From contig CADBPB010000186.1 of assembly GCA_902796525.1 (NCBI GenBank), positions 1-15,791 of the forward strand: a stretch of 15,791 bases of DNA, read 5' to 3'. The notes beneath the pieces were generated by a model, which did not search any database, had not been told where the DNA came from, and saw only the letters and a program-made list of their open reading frames with translations. Origin of the DNA: an uncultured Erysipelotrichaceae bacterium. Its GTDB lineage: Bacteria; Bacillota_I; Bacilli_A; Erysipelotrichales; Erysipelotrichaceae. A program made the position numbers and the translations under genes. Positions 1 through 8,215 of this stretch are shown in pieces; the first letter of the stretch is position 1, and each line of letters opens with the position of its first letter.

Positions 1-1
1 C

Positions 2-964
2 GAAGAATTCGTCCTGCGTCCGATGAACTGTCCGCATCACATGCTGATCTACAAGAACAAGCTGCATTCCTACCGCGATCTGCCGGTGCGTATCGGTGAA
101 TTCGCTACGGATTTCCGATATGAGGCTTCCGGGGCAGTCAAAGGCCTGGAACGGGTACGCTGCATGTGTCAGAACGATGCGCATCTGTTCGTCACTCCGG
201 AACAGATCGGCGACGAATTCAAGAAAGTCGTTACCCTGATCCTGGATGTCTATCGCGATTTCGGCATCAAGAACTACAAGTTCCGCCTATCCTTAAGAGA
301 TCCGCAGGACCATAAGAAATATTTCGATGACGATGAGATGTGGAACAATGCCGAGGCTAAATTAAGGGAAGTACTCAATGATCTGGGCATCGATTACTTC
401 GAAGCGGTCGGCGAAGCGGCATTCTATGGCCCGAAACTGGATGTCGAAGTCAAGCCTGCCATCGGTCCGGAGATCACGCTGTCGACCTGTCAGCTCGATT
501 TCCTGCTGCCGAGACGTTTCGAACTGCATTATATCGATTCCAACGGTGATAAGCAGACGCCGGTCGTCCTGCATCGGGCGATCTTTGGAACTTTCGATCG
601 ATTCACCGCTTATATCATCGAAGAAACCAAAGGCGCGTTTCCGTTATGGCTGTCTCCGAAACAGGTCGTTATCATTCCTGTCCACTATGACAGACATACG
701 GATTATGCCTATGAGGTACAGGATAAACTGAAAGAAATGGGCGTCAGAGTCCACGTGGATGGACGGAATGAAAAACTCGGATACCGGATCCGTGAAGCTC
801 AGATGTCCAAGATCCCATATGAGATCGTCGTCGGCGATCAGGAAGTCGAAAACGGAACGGTCAATGTTAGACATTACGGCGTCGAAGGATCGCAATCCAT
901 GACAGTCCAGGAACTTCTGGATAAGATCGATACAGAAATCAAAGAAAGAAAATCTGTGGCTTAG
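2..964 (+). CDS. thrS: Threonine-tRNA ligase (ThrRS), C-terminal part; 5' end outside window
   Basis: The last 320 residues of a class II threonyl-tRNA synthetase, which charges tRNA-Thr with threonine in the cytoplasm. The frame is open from base 2. The visible part starts in the catalytic core: RPMNCPHHM holds the cysteine that is a zinc ligand in this family, followed by a motif-2 region (FRYEASGAVKGLERVRCMCQNDAHLF) and a motif-3 region (LHRAIFGTFDRFTAYIIEETKGAFPLW). The HGTP-type anticodon-binding domain follows, from PKQVVIIPV to the end. Bacterial ThrRS is usually about 640 residues, so roughly half is missing. Its regulatory leader, often a T-box in Firmicutes, is outside the window. 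The TAG stop at 962-964 overlaps the stop of convergent proS, and the last codons form one arm of a terminator-like palindrome. Identity is certain from the motifs. Confidence 0.97.
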   Translation, partial: EEFVLRPMNCPHHMLIYKNKLHSYRDLPVRIGEFATDFRYEASGAVKGLERVRCMCQNDAHLFVTPEQIGDEFKKVVTLILDVYRDFGIKNYKFRLSLRDPQDHKKYFDDDEMWNNAEAKLREVLNDLGIDYFEAVGEAAFYGPKLDVEVKPAIGPEITLSTCQLDFLLPRRFELHYIDSNGDKQTPVVLHRAIFGTFDRFTAYIIEETKGAFPLWLSPKQVVIIPVHYDRHTDYAYEVQDKLKEMGVRVHVDGRNEKLGYRIREAQMSKIPYEIVVGDQEVENGTVNVRHYGVEGSQSMTVQELLDKIDTEIKERKSVA

Positions 965-979
965 CCACAGATTTCTTTC
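944..979. terminator. Bidirectional intrinsic terminator shared by thrS and proS
   Basis: Bases 950-960 pair perfectly with 964-974 (11 bp). A single unpaired A at 949 is followed by five more pairs (944-948 with 975-979). The 3-nt loop, 961-963, is TTA. The plus strand continues into CTTTCATTTTT and the minus strand into TTTTCTTTCTTT, so both transcripts end in a U-rich run. The stem is coding sequence for the last residues of both genes, and the loop carries the proS stop and most of the thrS stop. Confidence 0.85.
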
Positions 980-2649
980 ATTTTTGCGATTGCTTCTTCG
1001 ATGGTCAATTCGAGATTGCTTTCGTCTTTTCTTCCTTTGAATTCGACGATGCCTTCCGCGGCTTTTTTGCCTACGGTGATCCGGTAAGGGATACCGATCA
1101 GTTCCGCATCATTGAATTTGACGCCAGGACGTTCGTCACGGTCATCCAGCATGCATTCGATGCCTTGGGCATTCAGCTTTTCATATATTTCTTCCGCGAT
1201 CCTGTTCTGCAGTTCGTCTTTTGTCGACATGATCAGGATGATCGCCTTGTAAGGAGCGATATTTACCGGCCACACGATGCCTTTTTCGTCATGATTCTGT
1301 TCGACGACCGCAGCCATCGTTCTTCCCAGACCGATTCCATAGGAACCCATCCAGACGTCCTGGAGCTTGTTTTCTTCATCGGTAAACTGCAGACCCATGG
1401 CTTTGGAATATTTCGTACCAAGCTTGAATGTATTGCCGACTTCGATGCCTTTCGTAAACTTCAAAGGCTGACCGCAGACAGGGCAGATATCTCCTTCTTT
1501 GGCATTGACGATATCTCCTGCGATGTCATAAGAGATATCAGAAACATTCACATTCGTATAATGGAAGCCTTTCTGATTGGCACCGCAGACGAAATCCGTC
1601 ATATTCAGAACTTCATTATCGACGACGACTTTGCAATTGAGTCCGATCGGACCGCAATAGCCAGGAACCGCATTGCTTCCGGCAATCAGTTCGTCATCGG
1701 CAAAGGCTATCTCTTTGCCGCCCAGAAGTTTTAGTACCTTGGTCTCATTGAGTTCGCGGCTTCCATTCACGAAGAGCGCTACGAGTTCATCATCGACCTT
1801 CATCAGCAGGCATTTTACGTTATCGGAGATATCCATTTTAAGATATGCAGCAACATCTTCGATCGATTCGCAGTCCGGCGTTTCGACCAGTGTTTTTTCT
1901 TTTCCGGATGGCTGTTTCGATACTTTCTTCGTGACGACAGGAGTGATCTCCATATTGGAAGAATAGCCGCAGCTGTCGCAGTAGATCAGCGTATCTTCGC
2001 CGATCTCGCTGACCGCCTGGAATTCTTCGGACAGCAGTCCTCCCATGATTCCGGTATCCGCCTTGACGATCCGATAATCGATGCCGATCTCATCGAATGA
2101 TTTCTTATAGGCATCGAACATCTTCTTGTAAGAAAGATCCAGACCTTCTTCATCGACATCGAAAGAGTAGGCGTCTTTCATGACGAATTCTTTGACCCTG
2201 ACCAATCCGAACCGCGCACGAGGTTCATCGCGGTATTTCGTCTGGAACTGATAGAGATTGAAAGGAAGATCTTTGTAGGAACGGATCTTCGATTTTGCCG
2301 CATAGGCAAACAGTTCCTCATGCGTCGGACCGAGGACGAAGTCTTTCATATTGCGGTCTTTCAGTTTGAAAATCGAAGGACCGAAACCGGAAAGACGTCC
2401 GGAATCTTCGTAATATTCACTGGCGATCAGCGCTGGCATCTTCACTTCCATCGCACCTGCGTCGTTCATGTGTTTGCGGATGATGCTTTCGATGTTGTTT
2501 TGGACTTTTAATCCCAGCGGCAGGAACATATAGACACCGGCGGAAGTCTTTTTGATGAAGCCGGCTTTGACTAAAAGATTGCCGCTTACGGAATCCTCAT
2601 CTTTGACATCTTCTCTTATGGTGAAAAAGAAACTGTTTTTTAATTTCAT
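961..2649 (-). CDS. proS: Proline-tRNA ligase (ProRS), bacterial type with editing domain
   Basis: Class II prolyl-tRNA synthetase, which charges tRNA-Pro in the cytoplasm. It has 562 residues from the chosen start, the normal size for the long bacterial form. The order is the catalytic core with motif 2 (KYRDEPRARFGLVRVKEFVMKDAYSF), the inserted YbaK-like editing domain that in this family clears Ala-tRNA-Pro (about residues 240-385, with VKCLLMKVDDELVALFVNGSRELNETK and GYCGPIGL), motif 3 (GSYGIGLGRTMAAVVEQNHDEKGIVWP), and the C-terminal anticodon-binding domain. An ATG at 2655 would add two residues, but GGAGA touches it directly, whereas the ATG at 2649 has a 6-nt spacer; I prefer 2649. 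It lies 27 nt downstream of rnhC on the same strand, and no T-box is visible between them, so it is probably co-transcribed with rnhC. Confidence 0.97.
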   Translation of the reverse strand: MKLKNSFFFTIREDVKDEDSVSGNLLVKAGFIKKTSAGVYMFLPLGLKVQNNIESIIRKHMNDAGAMEVKMPALIASEYYEDSGRLSGFGPSIFKLKDRNMKDFVLGPTHEELFAYAAKSKIRSYKDLPFNLYQFQTKYRDEPRARFGLVRVKEFVMKDAYSFDVDEEGLDLSYKKMFDAYKKSFDEIGIDYRIVKADTGIMGGLLSEEFQAVSEIGEDTLIYCDSCGYSSNMEITPVVTKKVSKQPSGKEKTLVETPDCESIEDVAAYLKMDISDNVKCLLMKVDDELVALFVNGSRELNETKVLKLLGGKEIAFADDELIAGSNAVPGYCGPIGLNCKVVVDNEVLNMTDFVCGANQKGFHYTNVNVSDISYDIAGDIVNAKEGDICPVCGQPLKFTKGIEVGNTFKLGTKYSKAMGLQFTDEENKLQDVWMGSYGIGLGRTMAAVVEQNHDEKGIVWPVNIAPYKAIILIMSTKDELQNRIAEEIYEKLNAQGIECMLDDRDERPGVKFNDAELIGIPYRITVGKKAAEGIVEFKGRKDESNLELTIEEAIAKMKEICG

Positions 2650-2655
2650 AATCAT

Positions 2656-2660
2656 TCTCC
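2656..2660 (-). promoter_or_regulatory. Ribosome binding site of proS
   Basis: On the minus strand GGAGA is followed at once by ATG-ATT-ATG. The spacing is 0 nt to the first ATG (2655) and 6 nt to the second (2649). The second is therefore the likelier start codon. Confidence 0.6.
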
Positions 2661-2676
2661 AATCTATGACATTATA

Positions 2677-3528
2677 TCATTCGCGATATTTATCTAAATT
2701 CTTGAAATGCATTTTAGCCACGTTTTTAAGCTCGCTCTTGCCATATTTCGATACGAAAAGCTGAATATCCCTGTCGATCGCTTCCGTATCGGAGGAGCCT
2801 CTATGGAAGCTCATATGATATTTTTCCGACATCCTGTCCATGTATTCCAGAAAAGCATAACGGGAGATGATCGATCCGACCGCTACAGCAGGGTACTTTT
2901 CTTCCGCTTTCGTTTCGAAGATCAGATCGCGGTAGACTTTCGGTTCGTCCGACAGATAATCGAAATAGTTTTCGATCGAACAGAACTGATCGACATAAGC
3001 CAGTTTCGGGACATCATAGCCTTTATCGAGCAAATTCAGATATGCCTTATTGTGCATCTTGGCTTTGATCGCGTTAAGATTGTTTGTTTCGTGGACATGA
3101 TTATAAGTCCTATTATCAAGGATCAGCAGGGAATGCTTGAAACGCTTTATGAGATCGGGTCCGATCTTCCTGATGTATTCATCATTCAACGCTTTGGAAT
3201 CCGTAATGTTCATCCTTGCGATATAGTCCTGGTCATCGGCTTCGACGATCGCGGCACATACGCATACCGGACCGAAGACATCGCCATTGCCGACCTCGTC
3301 GGAACCGGCCTGACGCACCGGCTTGCTGTCGATGAATGCCTGCGCATAGAAAAAAGCATCGTTTCCCTGAAAAACCACTTTTTTGGAAGTATAGACTGTG
3401 ACCGTCAGATCTTCTTTCTGAATGAACGCATCCACATACTCATTGGGGCTTTTCTGGATATAGTCCTTGAACGTTTCTTTCAGTTTGGCGATTTTATCAT
3501 CATCAAGCTTAATGGAAAAAGTGCTCAT
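2677..3528 (-). CDS. rnhC: Ribonuclease HIII
   Basis: RNase HIII cleaves the RNA strand of RNA/DNA hybrids, such as R-loops and RNA primers. The protein has 283 residues. An N-terminal region of about 65 residues matches the TBP-like substrate-binding domain typical of HIII. The catalytic domain begins with GSDEVGNGDVFGPV (D77, E78), the hallmark of HIII, followed by TDSKAL (D110) and LAYVDQF (D180), consistent with the family's acidic active site. It is the first gene of a minus-strand unit with proS, and it is divergent from cvpA-mutS2 across 52 bp. In Bacillus the rnhC, cvpA-like and mutS2 genes are also neighbours but point the same way, so rnhC appears inverted here. There is no Shine-Dalgarno sequence before the ATG; an extended -10 element lies 6 nt upstream instead. 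Confidence 0.95.
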   Translation of the reverse strand: MSTFSIKLDDDKIAKLKETFKDYIQKSPNEYVDAFIQKEDLTVTVYTSKKVVFQGNDAFFYAQAFIDSKPVRQAGSDEVGNGDVFGPVCVCAAIVEADDQDYIARMNITDSKALNDEYIRKIGPDLIKRFKHSLLILDNRTYNHVHETNNLNAIKAKMHNKAYLNLLDKGYDVPKLAYVDQFCSIENYFDYLSDEPKVYRDLIFETKAEEKYPAVAVGSIISRYAFLEYMDRMSEKYHMSFHRGSSDTEAIDRDIQLFVSKYGKSELKNVAKMHFKNLDKYRE

Positions 3529-3534
3529 ATCACT

Positions 3535-3543
3535 AGTATAGCA
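3535..3543 (-). promoter_or_regulatory. Putative extended -10 promoter of rnhC-proS
   Basis: The minus strand reads TGCTATACT, an extended -10 element (TGn plus TATACT), ending 6 nt before the rnhC ATG. No convincing -35 hexamer is seen, which is acceptable for an extended -10. Initiation would fall at or next to the start codon, giving a leaderless mRNA. A TATAAT further upstream (minus strand, about 3556-3561) is a possible alternative, but it has no matching -35. Confidence 0.4.
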
Positions 3544-3544
3544 T

Positions 3545-3573
3545 TTGGTTATCGATTATAAATGATGTAAAAT
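3545..3573 (+). promoter_or_regulatory. Putative promoter of the cvpA-mutS2-uvrC operon
   Basis: TTGGTT (3545-3550), a 17-nt spacer, and TAAAAT (3568-3573) resemble a sigma-A promoter. The -10 ends 7 nt before the cvpA ATG at 3581, so a leaderless or nearly leaderless transcript is predicted. The AGGAA at 3574-3578 is only 2 nt from the ATG, too close for normal ribosome binding. TATAAA at 3557-3562 is an alternative -10 but lacks a -35. Confidence 0.4.
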
Positions 3574-3580
3574 AGGAAAT

Positions 3581-4210
3581 ATGATCATACCAGAGAATGT
3601 ATTTATCTTTATATCGCTGTTTATTATTGCCTTGTATATCGTGATGATGATCATCGGCTATACCAAAGGTTTTCTTTATGAATTCATATCGCTGATCTAT
3701 ACGCTTCTTTCACTGATCGCAGCATGGTTCCTTTCTCCGGTGCTGGCAAAGCTCTTTCCTTTGATCAGCGCCGATAAGCTTGGACAGTATAAGGTAATGA
3801 TCGATCTTTTCAACCTGGAAGAAATACTGAATATCGTCGCTTATTTCGTGATCATCTTCCTGGTTCTTAAGATCTTCTATATCTTCATCTCGATGCTGCT
3901 GAAGTCGCTGAACAAGCTTCCTGTGGTCGGAAAGTTCAACCAGTTCCTCGGCGCGTTGTCCGGTTTCATCAACGCTACGCTCATCACACTGGCGATTTCT
4001 TTGCTGTTTACGCTGCCGATTTTCAAGAACGGCGATGCGGTACGTGAACAGACCATCTTGAAATATATCAATCGGTTTACCGCTCAGGCATACAGTTTCG
4101 TCGTGGAAAAGATCGCTACAGAGAAACTGGATCTCGATCTGAAAGATCTGAATATAGAAGAACTGCGTGAACAGTTCAAGGAATGGATCCTGCATTTCAA
4201 TCATGAATGA
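3581..4210 (+). CDS. CvpA-family membrane protein
   Basis: A 209-residue integral membrane protein of the CvpA type, as judged from hydrophobic pattern and gene context. Hydrophobic helices lie near residues 6-25, 30-52, 80-107 and 120-145. The GYTKGFLYEFISLIYTLLSLIAAW stretch and the glycine/asparagine-containing third and fourth helices are family-like. The C-terminal 50 residues are charged and probably cytoplasmic. CvpA was named for its requirement in colicin V production in E. coli; its biochemical role is not settled. It sits directly upstream of mutS2, as the CvpA-like gene yshB does in Bacillus, though the polX gene found there is absent here. Its stop overlaps the mutS2 start by 8 nt. 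Translation probably starts at the ATG near the transcript's 5' end. Confidence 0.8.
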   Translation: MIIPENVFIFISLFIIALYIVMMIIGYTKGFLYEFISLIYTLLSLIAAWFLSPVLAKLFPLISADKLGQYKVMIDLFNLEEILNIVAYFVIIFLVLKIFYIFISMLLKSLNKLPVVGKFNQFLGALSGFINATLITLAISLLFTLPIFKNGDAVREQTILKYINRFTAQAYSFVVEKIATEKLDLDLKDLNIEELREQFKEWILHFNHE

Positions 4211-6464
4211 TTTTAAGAATCTCAATCTGGATGCGATCAGAAATCAATTGAAAGACTTTGCTGCGATCGATGAGGCAAAGGCTTTTATTGAGGAAGAAAC
4301 GGTTGATTTCAATCCGCTGGTGATCCGCAAGAAAAGCAAAGAAACCGCTGAAGCCATGAAGATCCTTCATGACGGTAACAATGTCAGTTTCGATGGTATC
4401 ATCGATCTTTCCGACATATTCGGCAAAGCCGAAAAGCAGATCATGCTGACAGGAACGGAACTGAAGAATACTGCAGTGTTTCATAATCACTGCAGCCGTC
4501 TCAGGAAGCAGTTTCAATCGTTTGATGAAAACCTGTCGATCCGCGACTATTCCGATGGGATACAGCTTGTTCCTGCCGTATTCGAAGAAATCGATGATCT
4601 GATCGAAGTCTCGGGCGAAGTCAAAGAAGATGCGACTCCAACGCTGAAACAGATCAATCGCGATCTTCAAAAGGTTGAAAATGATCTTTACAGCAAGGCT
4701 TACCAGTTCATGGACCGTCATGGCGTCAGTCTTCAGGAACGTTCCATCATCGTACGCAATGACCGCCTGACTTTTCTGATCAAAAGCAACGATAAAAACA
4801 AATTCAAGGGCTATACCTATGGAACGAGTTCCAGCGGTCTGGCTTACTATATCGAACCGGAATCGTTTATCGATCTGAATAACCGCAAGATCTCGCTGAT
4901 GCAGGATAAGGAAGATGAGATCGCCAGGATCCTGGTTTCTTTGTCTTATAAAGTGGCCGCCGTTTCCGAAGAATATCGGTCCAATTTTGATTCACTGATG
5001 CGCCTATGCGTGATCTTTGCGAAAGCAAGATACGGGCAGATGCACAATGCGATCATCCCTGAATTAAGTGATGAAAGGTACTTCGATTTCAAGGATCTCT
5101 GCCATCCTCTGATCGATGAGCATAAAGTCATATCGAATTCCTATCGGATCTATGAGCCCTACAGAGGGATCGTCATCTCCGGTTCGAATACAGGAGGCAA
5201 AACTGTCTCTCTGAAAGCGATCGGCCTCAGTATCGTCATGACCTACCTGGGCATTCCGATCATTGCCAGCGAAGCTCTGGTTCCTTTATACAATAGTATC
5301 TTTGTCGACATAGATGATAACCAGTCGATTGAAAATTCGCTGTCGACTTTCTCCGCGCATATCACCAATATCAACCGCATCCTGAACAAAGCAGACGATG
5401 CATCGCTGATCCTGATCGATGAACTGATCTCCGGGACCGATCCGAAGCAGGCACAGGCGATCTCTTTATCCATCCTGGATAAGATCAAAGAACTGGGTTC
5501 CATTTTCGTCATTACTACGCATTTCGATGACATCAAGAAGTATTCTTACGAAGATGAAAACATCATGCTGTCCTCGGTCGGATTCAATATGGATACACTG
5601 GCTCCTACCTATCATTACTATGAGAATTCCGTGGGCTCTTCCAATGCTTTGGAGATCGCTTCGCGATATATCGATGATCCTGCATTGATCGAAAGGGCCT
5701 ATGATTATCTGAAACGTAACCAGACCGAACAGGACAAGCTTCTCGATGAACTGTCAATCAGGATCGATGAAACGAATCAGCTGAAGGAAGAACTGTCCCA
5801 GCTGGAAGACGATCTTAAGCATAAAAACGATGAATTAGAGAAAAAGATCAACGAATTCGAGAAAGAAAAAGCTGCATTGAAAGAGAAGTATATGCAGGAT
5901 CTGCGTGATTACATCGATGAAGTCAAGGAAAAAGCGCAAGACAAGCTTGACAGCATCAAGGAAAAGAAAATGGATGTCGTCCAGGAGATCGATGAACTTG
6001 TCGAAGAACCTCTCGTAGAAGAATCCGTCGTATTCCAGGTTGGAGACAACGTCAGAATTTCCGGCAACGAACAGGTCGGAACGATTCTTGCGATCAATAA
6101 CGAAACGGCTTCCATCGATATCCGCGGCATTACCGTCAAAACGAATCTGAACCGGCTTACCCTGATGCCGAAAATGGCGAAAAAGAAGGCGAAAGTCGAA
6201 GCCAGACATTACGGCAGAGTTCCGATGGAGATCAATGTGGTCGGCGAACGGGTGGAGGATGCCTTGGATATCGTCGAAGAATATCTTGATAAAGCGAATG
6301 CAGCTAAAATGTCACAAGTCAAGGTCATTCACGGGATCGGTACGGGCGCTTTACGCACGGCATTGCGCAACCGGATGAAATCCCTGTCTTACATCAAGTC
6401 TTTTAAAGATGGGGATTACCATGACGGAGGCAGCGCGGTAACGATGGTGGAATTCAAAAAATGA
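4203..6464 (+). CDS. mutS2: MutS2 ATPase with C-terminal Smr domain
   Basis: MutS paralogue of 753 residues (B. subtilis MutS2 is about 785). The family has been linked to suppression of recombination and, in B. subtilis, to detecting and splitting collided ribosomes; it does not act in classical mismatch repair. Order: N-terminal lever/clamp region; ABC-type ATPase with Walker A GSNTGGKT (327-334) and Walker B LILIDEL (D406, E407); long coiled coil (about 511-603); KOW/SH3-like segment (about 610-656); Smr domain (675-753) with HGIGTGALR. The usual LDLRG at the start of Smr reads INVVG here (677-681), so Smr nuclease activity is doubtful. The ATG at 4203 lies in the cvpA stop region; a GTG at 4167 would add 12 residues and a 44-nt overlap and is less likely. 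There is no strong Shine-Dalgarno sequence, so translation is probably coupled to cvpA. Confidence 0.95.
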   Translation: MNDFKNLNLDAIRNQLKDFAAIDEAKAFIEEETVDFNPLVIRKKSKETAEAMKILHDGNNVSFDGIIDLSDIFGKAEKQIMLTGTELKNTAVFHNHCSRLRKQFQSFDENLSIRDYSDGIQLVPAVFEEIDDLIEVSGEVKEDATPTLKQINRDLQKVENDLYSKAYQFMDRHGVSLQERSIIVRNDRLTFLIKSNDKNKFKGYTYGTSSSGLAYYIEPESFIDLNNRKISLMQDKEDEIARILVSLSYKVAAVSEEYRSNFDSLMRLCVIFAKARYGQMHNAIIPELSDERYFDFKDLCHPLIDEHKVISNSYRIYEPYRGIVISGSNTGGKTVSLKAIGLSIVMTYLGIPIIASEALVPLYNSIFVDIDDNQSIENSLSTFSAHITNINRILNKADDASLILIDELISGTDPKQAQAISLSILDKIKELGSIFVITTHFDDIKKYSYEDENIMLSSVGFNMDTLAPTYHYYENSVGSSNALEIASRYIDDPALIERAYDYLKRNQTEQDKLLDELSIRIDETNQLKEELSQLEDDLKHKNDELEKKINEFEKEKAALKEKYMQDLRDYIDEVKEKAQDKLDSIKEKKMDVVQEIDELVEEPLVEESVVFQVGDNVRISGNEQVGTILAINNETASIDIRGITVKTNLNRLTLMPKMAKKKAKVEARHYGRVPMEINVVGERVEDALDIVEEYLDKANAAKMSQVKVIHGIGTGALRTALRNRMKSLSYIKSFKDGDYHDGGSAVTMVEFKK

Positions 6465-8215
6465 CACTGAAAGAGAAGCTGCAGACGCTCCCTAAAAAAC
6501 CTGGCTGCTACCTGCACAAAGACAAAGACGGAACAGTGATCTATGTCGGCAAAGCGATCAATCTTTTCAATCGTGTCAATTCATATTTCAAAGGTGCCCA
6601 TGATTACAAAACGACCAAGCTTGTCAGCAACATCGCCGATTTTGACTATATCGTCACGAAATCCGAGAAGGAAGCCCTGATCCTGGAATATAACCTGATC
6701 AAAGAGTACGATCCGAAATACAATATCGTTTTCAAAGACGACAAATCTTACCCGTACATTCTTTTGCACGACTGTAAGGAGCCTTATCTGACCGTCGTTC
6801 GTTTGAATAAGAAAAACCGTTACAAAGGCAAGATCTACGGTCCATTCCCGGATGTGACAGCCGCAAGAAACATGACGGAAATGATCAACAAGCTCTATCC
6901 GACCAGGAAATGCAAGAATCTGGGAAGCGAATACTGTCTTTATTATCATCTCAATGAATGTCTGGGCTACTGTCAGAACAAGATCGATCCTGCGATCTGT
7001 GAGAACATCAAAAACAAGATCACGGACTATCTCAATGGCAATACTTCTGAGATCATCCGCGATCTCAAGCAGCAGATGACGAAAGCGACAGAAAAACTGG
7101 AATACGAGAAAGCCGCATACTGCCGTGATCTGATCGCCGACATCAAGGAGACTAACCTGAAACAGGATGTTCAGAAGAATTATAAAGAGACTTTCGATGT
7201 CGTGAATTACTATGTCGAAGACGGCTATATCGCGATCACCATCCTTTTTATCAAGAAAGGAAGGCTTCTTTATCATGACAAATTCCTGGATTACCTGGTA
7301 GGGGATGTCGAAAATTTCGTCAGTTCTTATATCTATCATTTCTATCAGATCAACGAAAAGCCGAAAAAACTCTATGTCCCGAAGGAACTGCTGCCGTATC
7401 TGGAAGATGTCTATGATGTGGCAACGGTCAGCAGGGGATACAAGTACCAGCTGCTGAAACAGGCTCAGGCGAATTCGTATGAAGAACTGAAACAGAACCG
7501 CAGCATCATCACGCGTTCCGATGAATACCATGAGCAGCTGGACGAAGAACTGGAAAGGATCTTCCATAAAAAGATCTCCCATATCGAACTCTTTGATAAT
7601 TCCCATACCGGCGGTAAAGACACGGTCGGCGCCATGGTCGTTTTCAAGGATTTCAAAGCTTCCAAAAATGACTACCGTCTCTACAAGCTGGAAGATTCTG
7701 CCGACGATCTGGCATCGATGAAAGAAATGCTTTACCGAAGATATTTCAGGGTACTGAAGGACGGTCTCAAACGTCCGGATCTGCTGATCGTCGATGGCGC
7801 GAAAACGCAGATCGATATCGCCAAGGAGATCATTTCTTCTTTGGGAATGACGGATATCACGATCGCCGGTTTAGGCAAAGACGACCATCACAACACTTCC
7901 TATCTAATGAACGGCGATTACGAGATCATCGATATCGACAAAGGATCGAACCTCTTCTTTTTCCTCACCAACATGCAGGATGAAGTGCACCGTTTCGCGA
8001 TCACCTATCACAAGAAACTGCGTTCAAAATCGGTCTATAAGTCTCCTTTGGACAATATCAAAGGCCTTGGCCCCAAAACCAGGAATAAGCTTCTTAGAAA
8101 ATATAAATCCATCGCCAATATAAAAACATTATCACTGGAAGAACTGAAAACAGTACTCAATGATAATGTTGCGGAAACATTGTATAATAAACTGAGAGAA
8201 GAAAATGCTGCTTAA
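6461..8215 (+). CDS. uvrC: Excinuclease ABC subunit C
   Basis: UvrC makes the two incisions flanking a lesion in nucleotide excision repair together with UvrA and UvrB. It has 584 residues, close to the usual 590-610. Domains: GIY-YIG nuclease at the N terminus (PGCYLHKDKDGTVIYVGKAINLFNRV, about 12-90); four cysteines C151, C159, C167 and C171, the cluster reported to hold an iron-sulphur centre in E. coli UvrC; UVR motif (KATEKLEYEKAAYCRDLIADI, about 205-230); RNase H-like nuclease (ELFDNSHTGGKDTVGAMVVF from about 375, LIVDGAKTQI near 441-450); helix-hairpin-helix pair at the C terminus (IKGLGPKTRNKLL near 532). Its ATG overlaps the mutS2 TGA (ATGA), which indicates translational coupling. 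A small ORF begins within its last codons. Confidence 0.97.
   Translation: MTLKEKLQTLPKKPGCYLHKDKDGTVIYVGKAINLFNRVNSYFKGAHDYKTTKLVSNIADFDYIVTKSEKEALILEYNLIKEYDPKYNIVFKDDKSYPYILLHDCKEPYLTVVRLNKKNRYKGKIYGPFPDVTAARNMTEMINKLYPTRKCKNLGSEYCLYYHLNECLGYCQNKIDPAICENIKNKITDYLNGNTSEIIRDLKQQMTKATEKLEYEKAAYCRDLIADIKETNLKQDVQKNYKETFDVVNYYVEDGYIAITILFIKKGRLLYHDKFLDYLVGDVENFVSSYIYHFYQINEKPKKLYVPKELLPYLEDVYDVATVSRGYKYQLLKQAQANSYEELKQNRSIITRSDEYHEQLDEELERIFHKKISHIELFDNSHTGGKDTVGAMVVFKDFKASKNDYRLYKLEDSADDLASMKEMLYRRYFRVLKDGLKRPDLLIVDGAKTQIDIAKEIISSLGMTDITIAGLGKDDHHNTSYLMNGDYEIIDIDKGSNLFFFLTNMQDEVHRFAITYHKKLRSKSVYKSPLDNIKGLGPKTRNKLLRKYKSIANIKTLSLEELKTVLNDNVAETLYNKLREENAA
8183..8188 (+). promoter_or_regulatory. 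Possible -10 element before the small membrane ORF
   Basis: A perfect TATAAT within the string TGTATAATAAA lies 16 nt before the ATG of the small ORF at 8205. The same 11-base string occurs at the spx start (9610-9620). No good -35 is seen at the right distance, and the element is coding sequence of uvrC, so chance is a real possibility. Confidence 0.25.

Noticed and set aside
2677..2679. UGA read as tryptophan (mycoplasma code)
   Set aside because: TGA ends rnhC, cvpA, mutS2, trpS and spx at the expected family lengths, and Trp is encoded by TGG throughout.
2707..3561. Long plus-strand ORF antisense to rnhC (284 residues)
   Set aside because: It is a shadow of rnhC; the residues have no domain pattern, and rnhC on the other strand has clear catalytic motifs.
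4167..4202. GTG start for mutS2 at 4167
   Set aside because: It would overlap cvpA by 44 nt and adds a non-homologous MNSSRNGSCISI; ATG at 4203 gives the usual stop-start overlap.
6581..7606. Long minus-strand ORF antisense to uvrC (341 residues)
   Set aside because: It is a shadow frame produced by biased codon use in uvrC, rich in I/F/D/V repeats with no recognisable motif.
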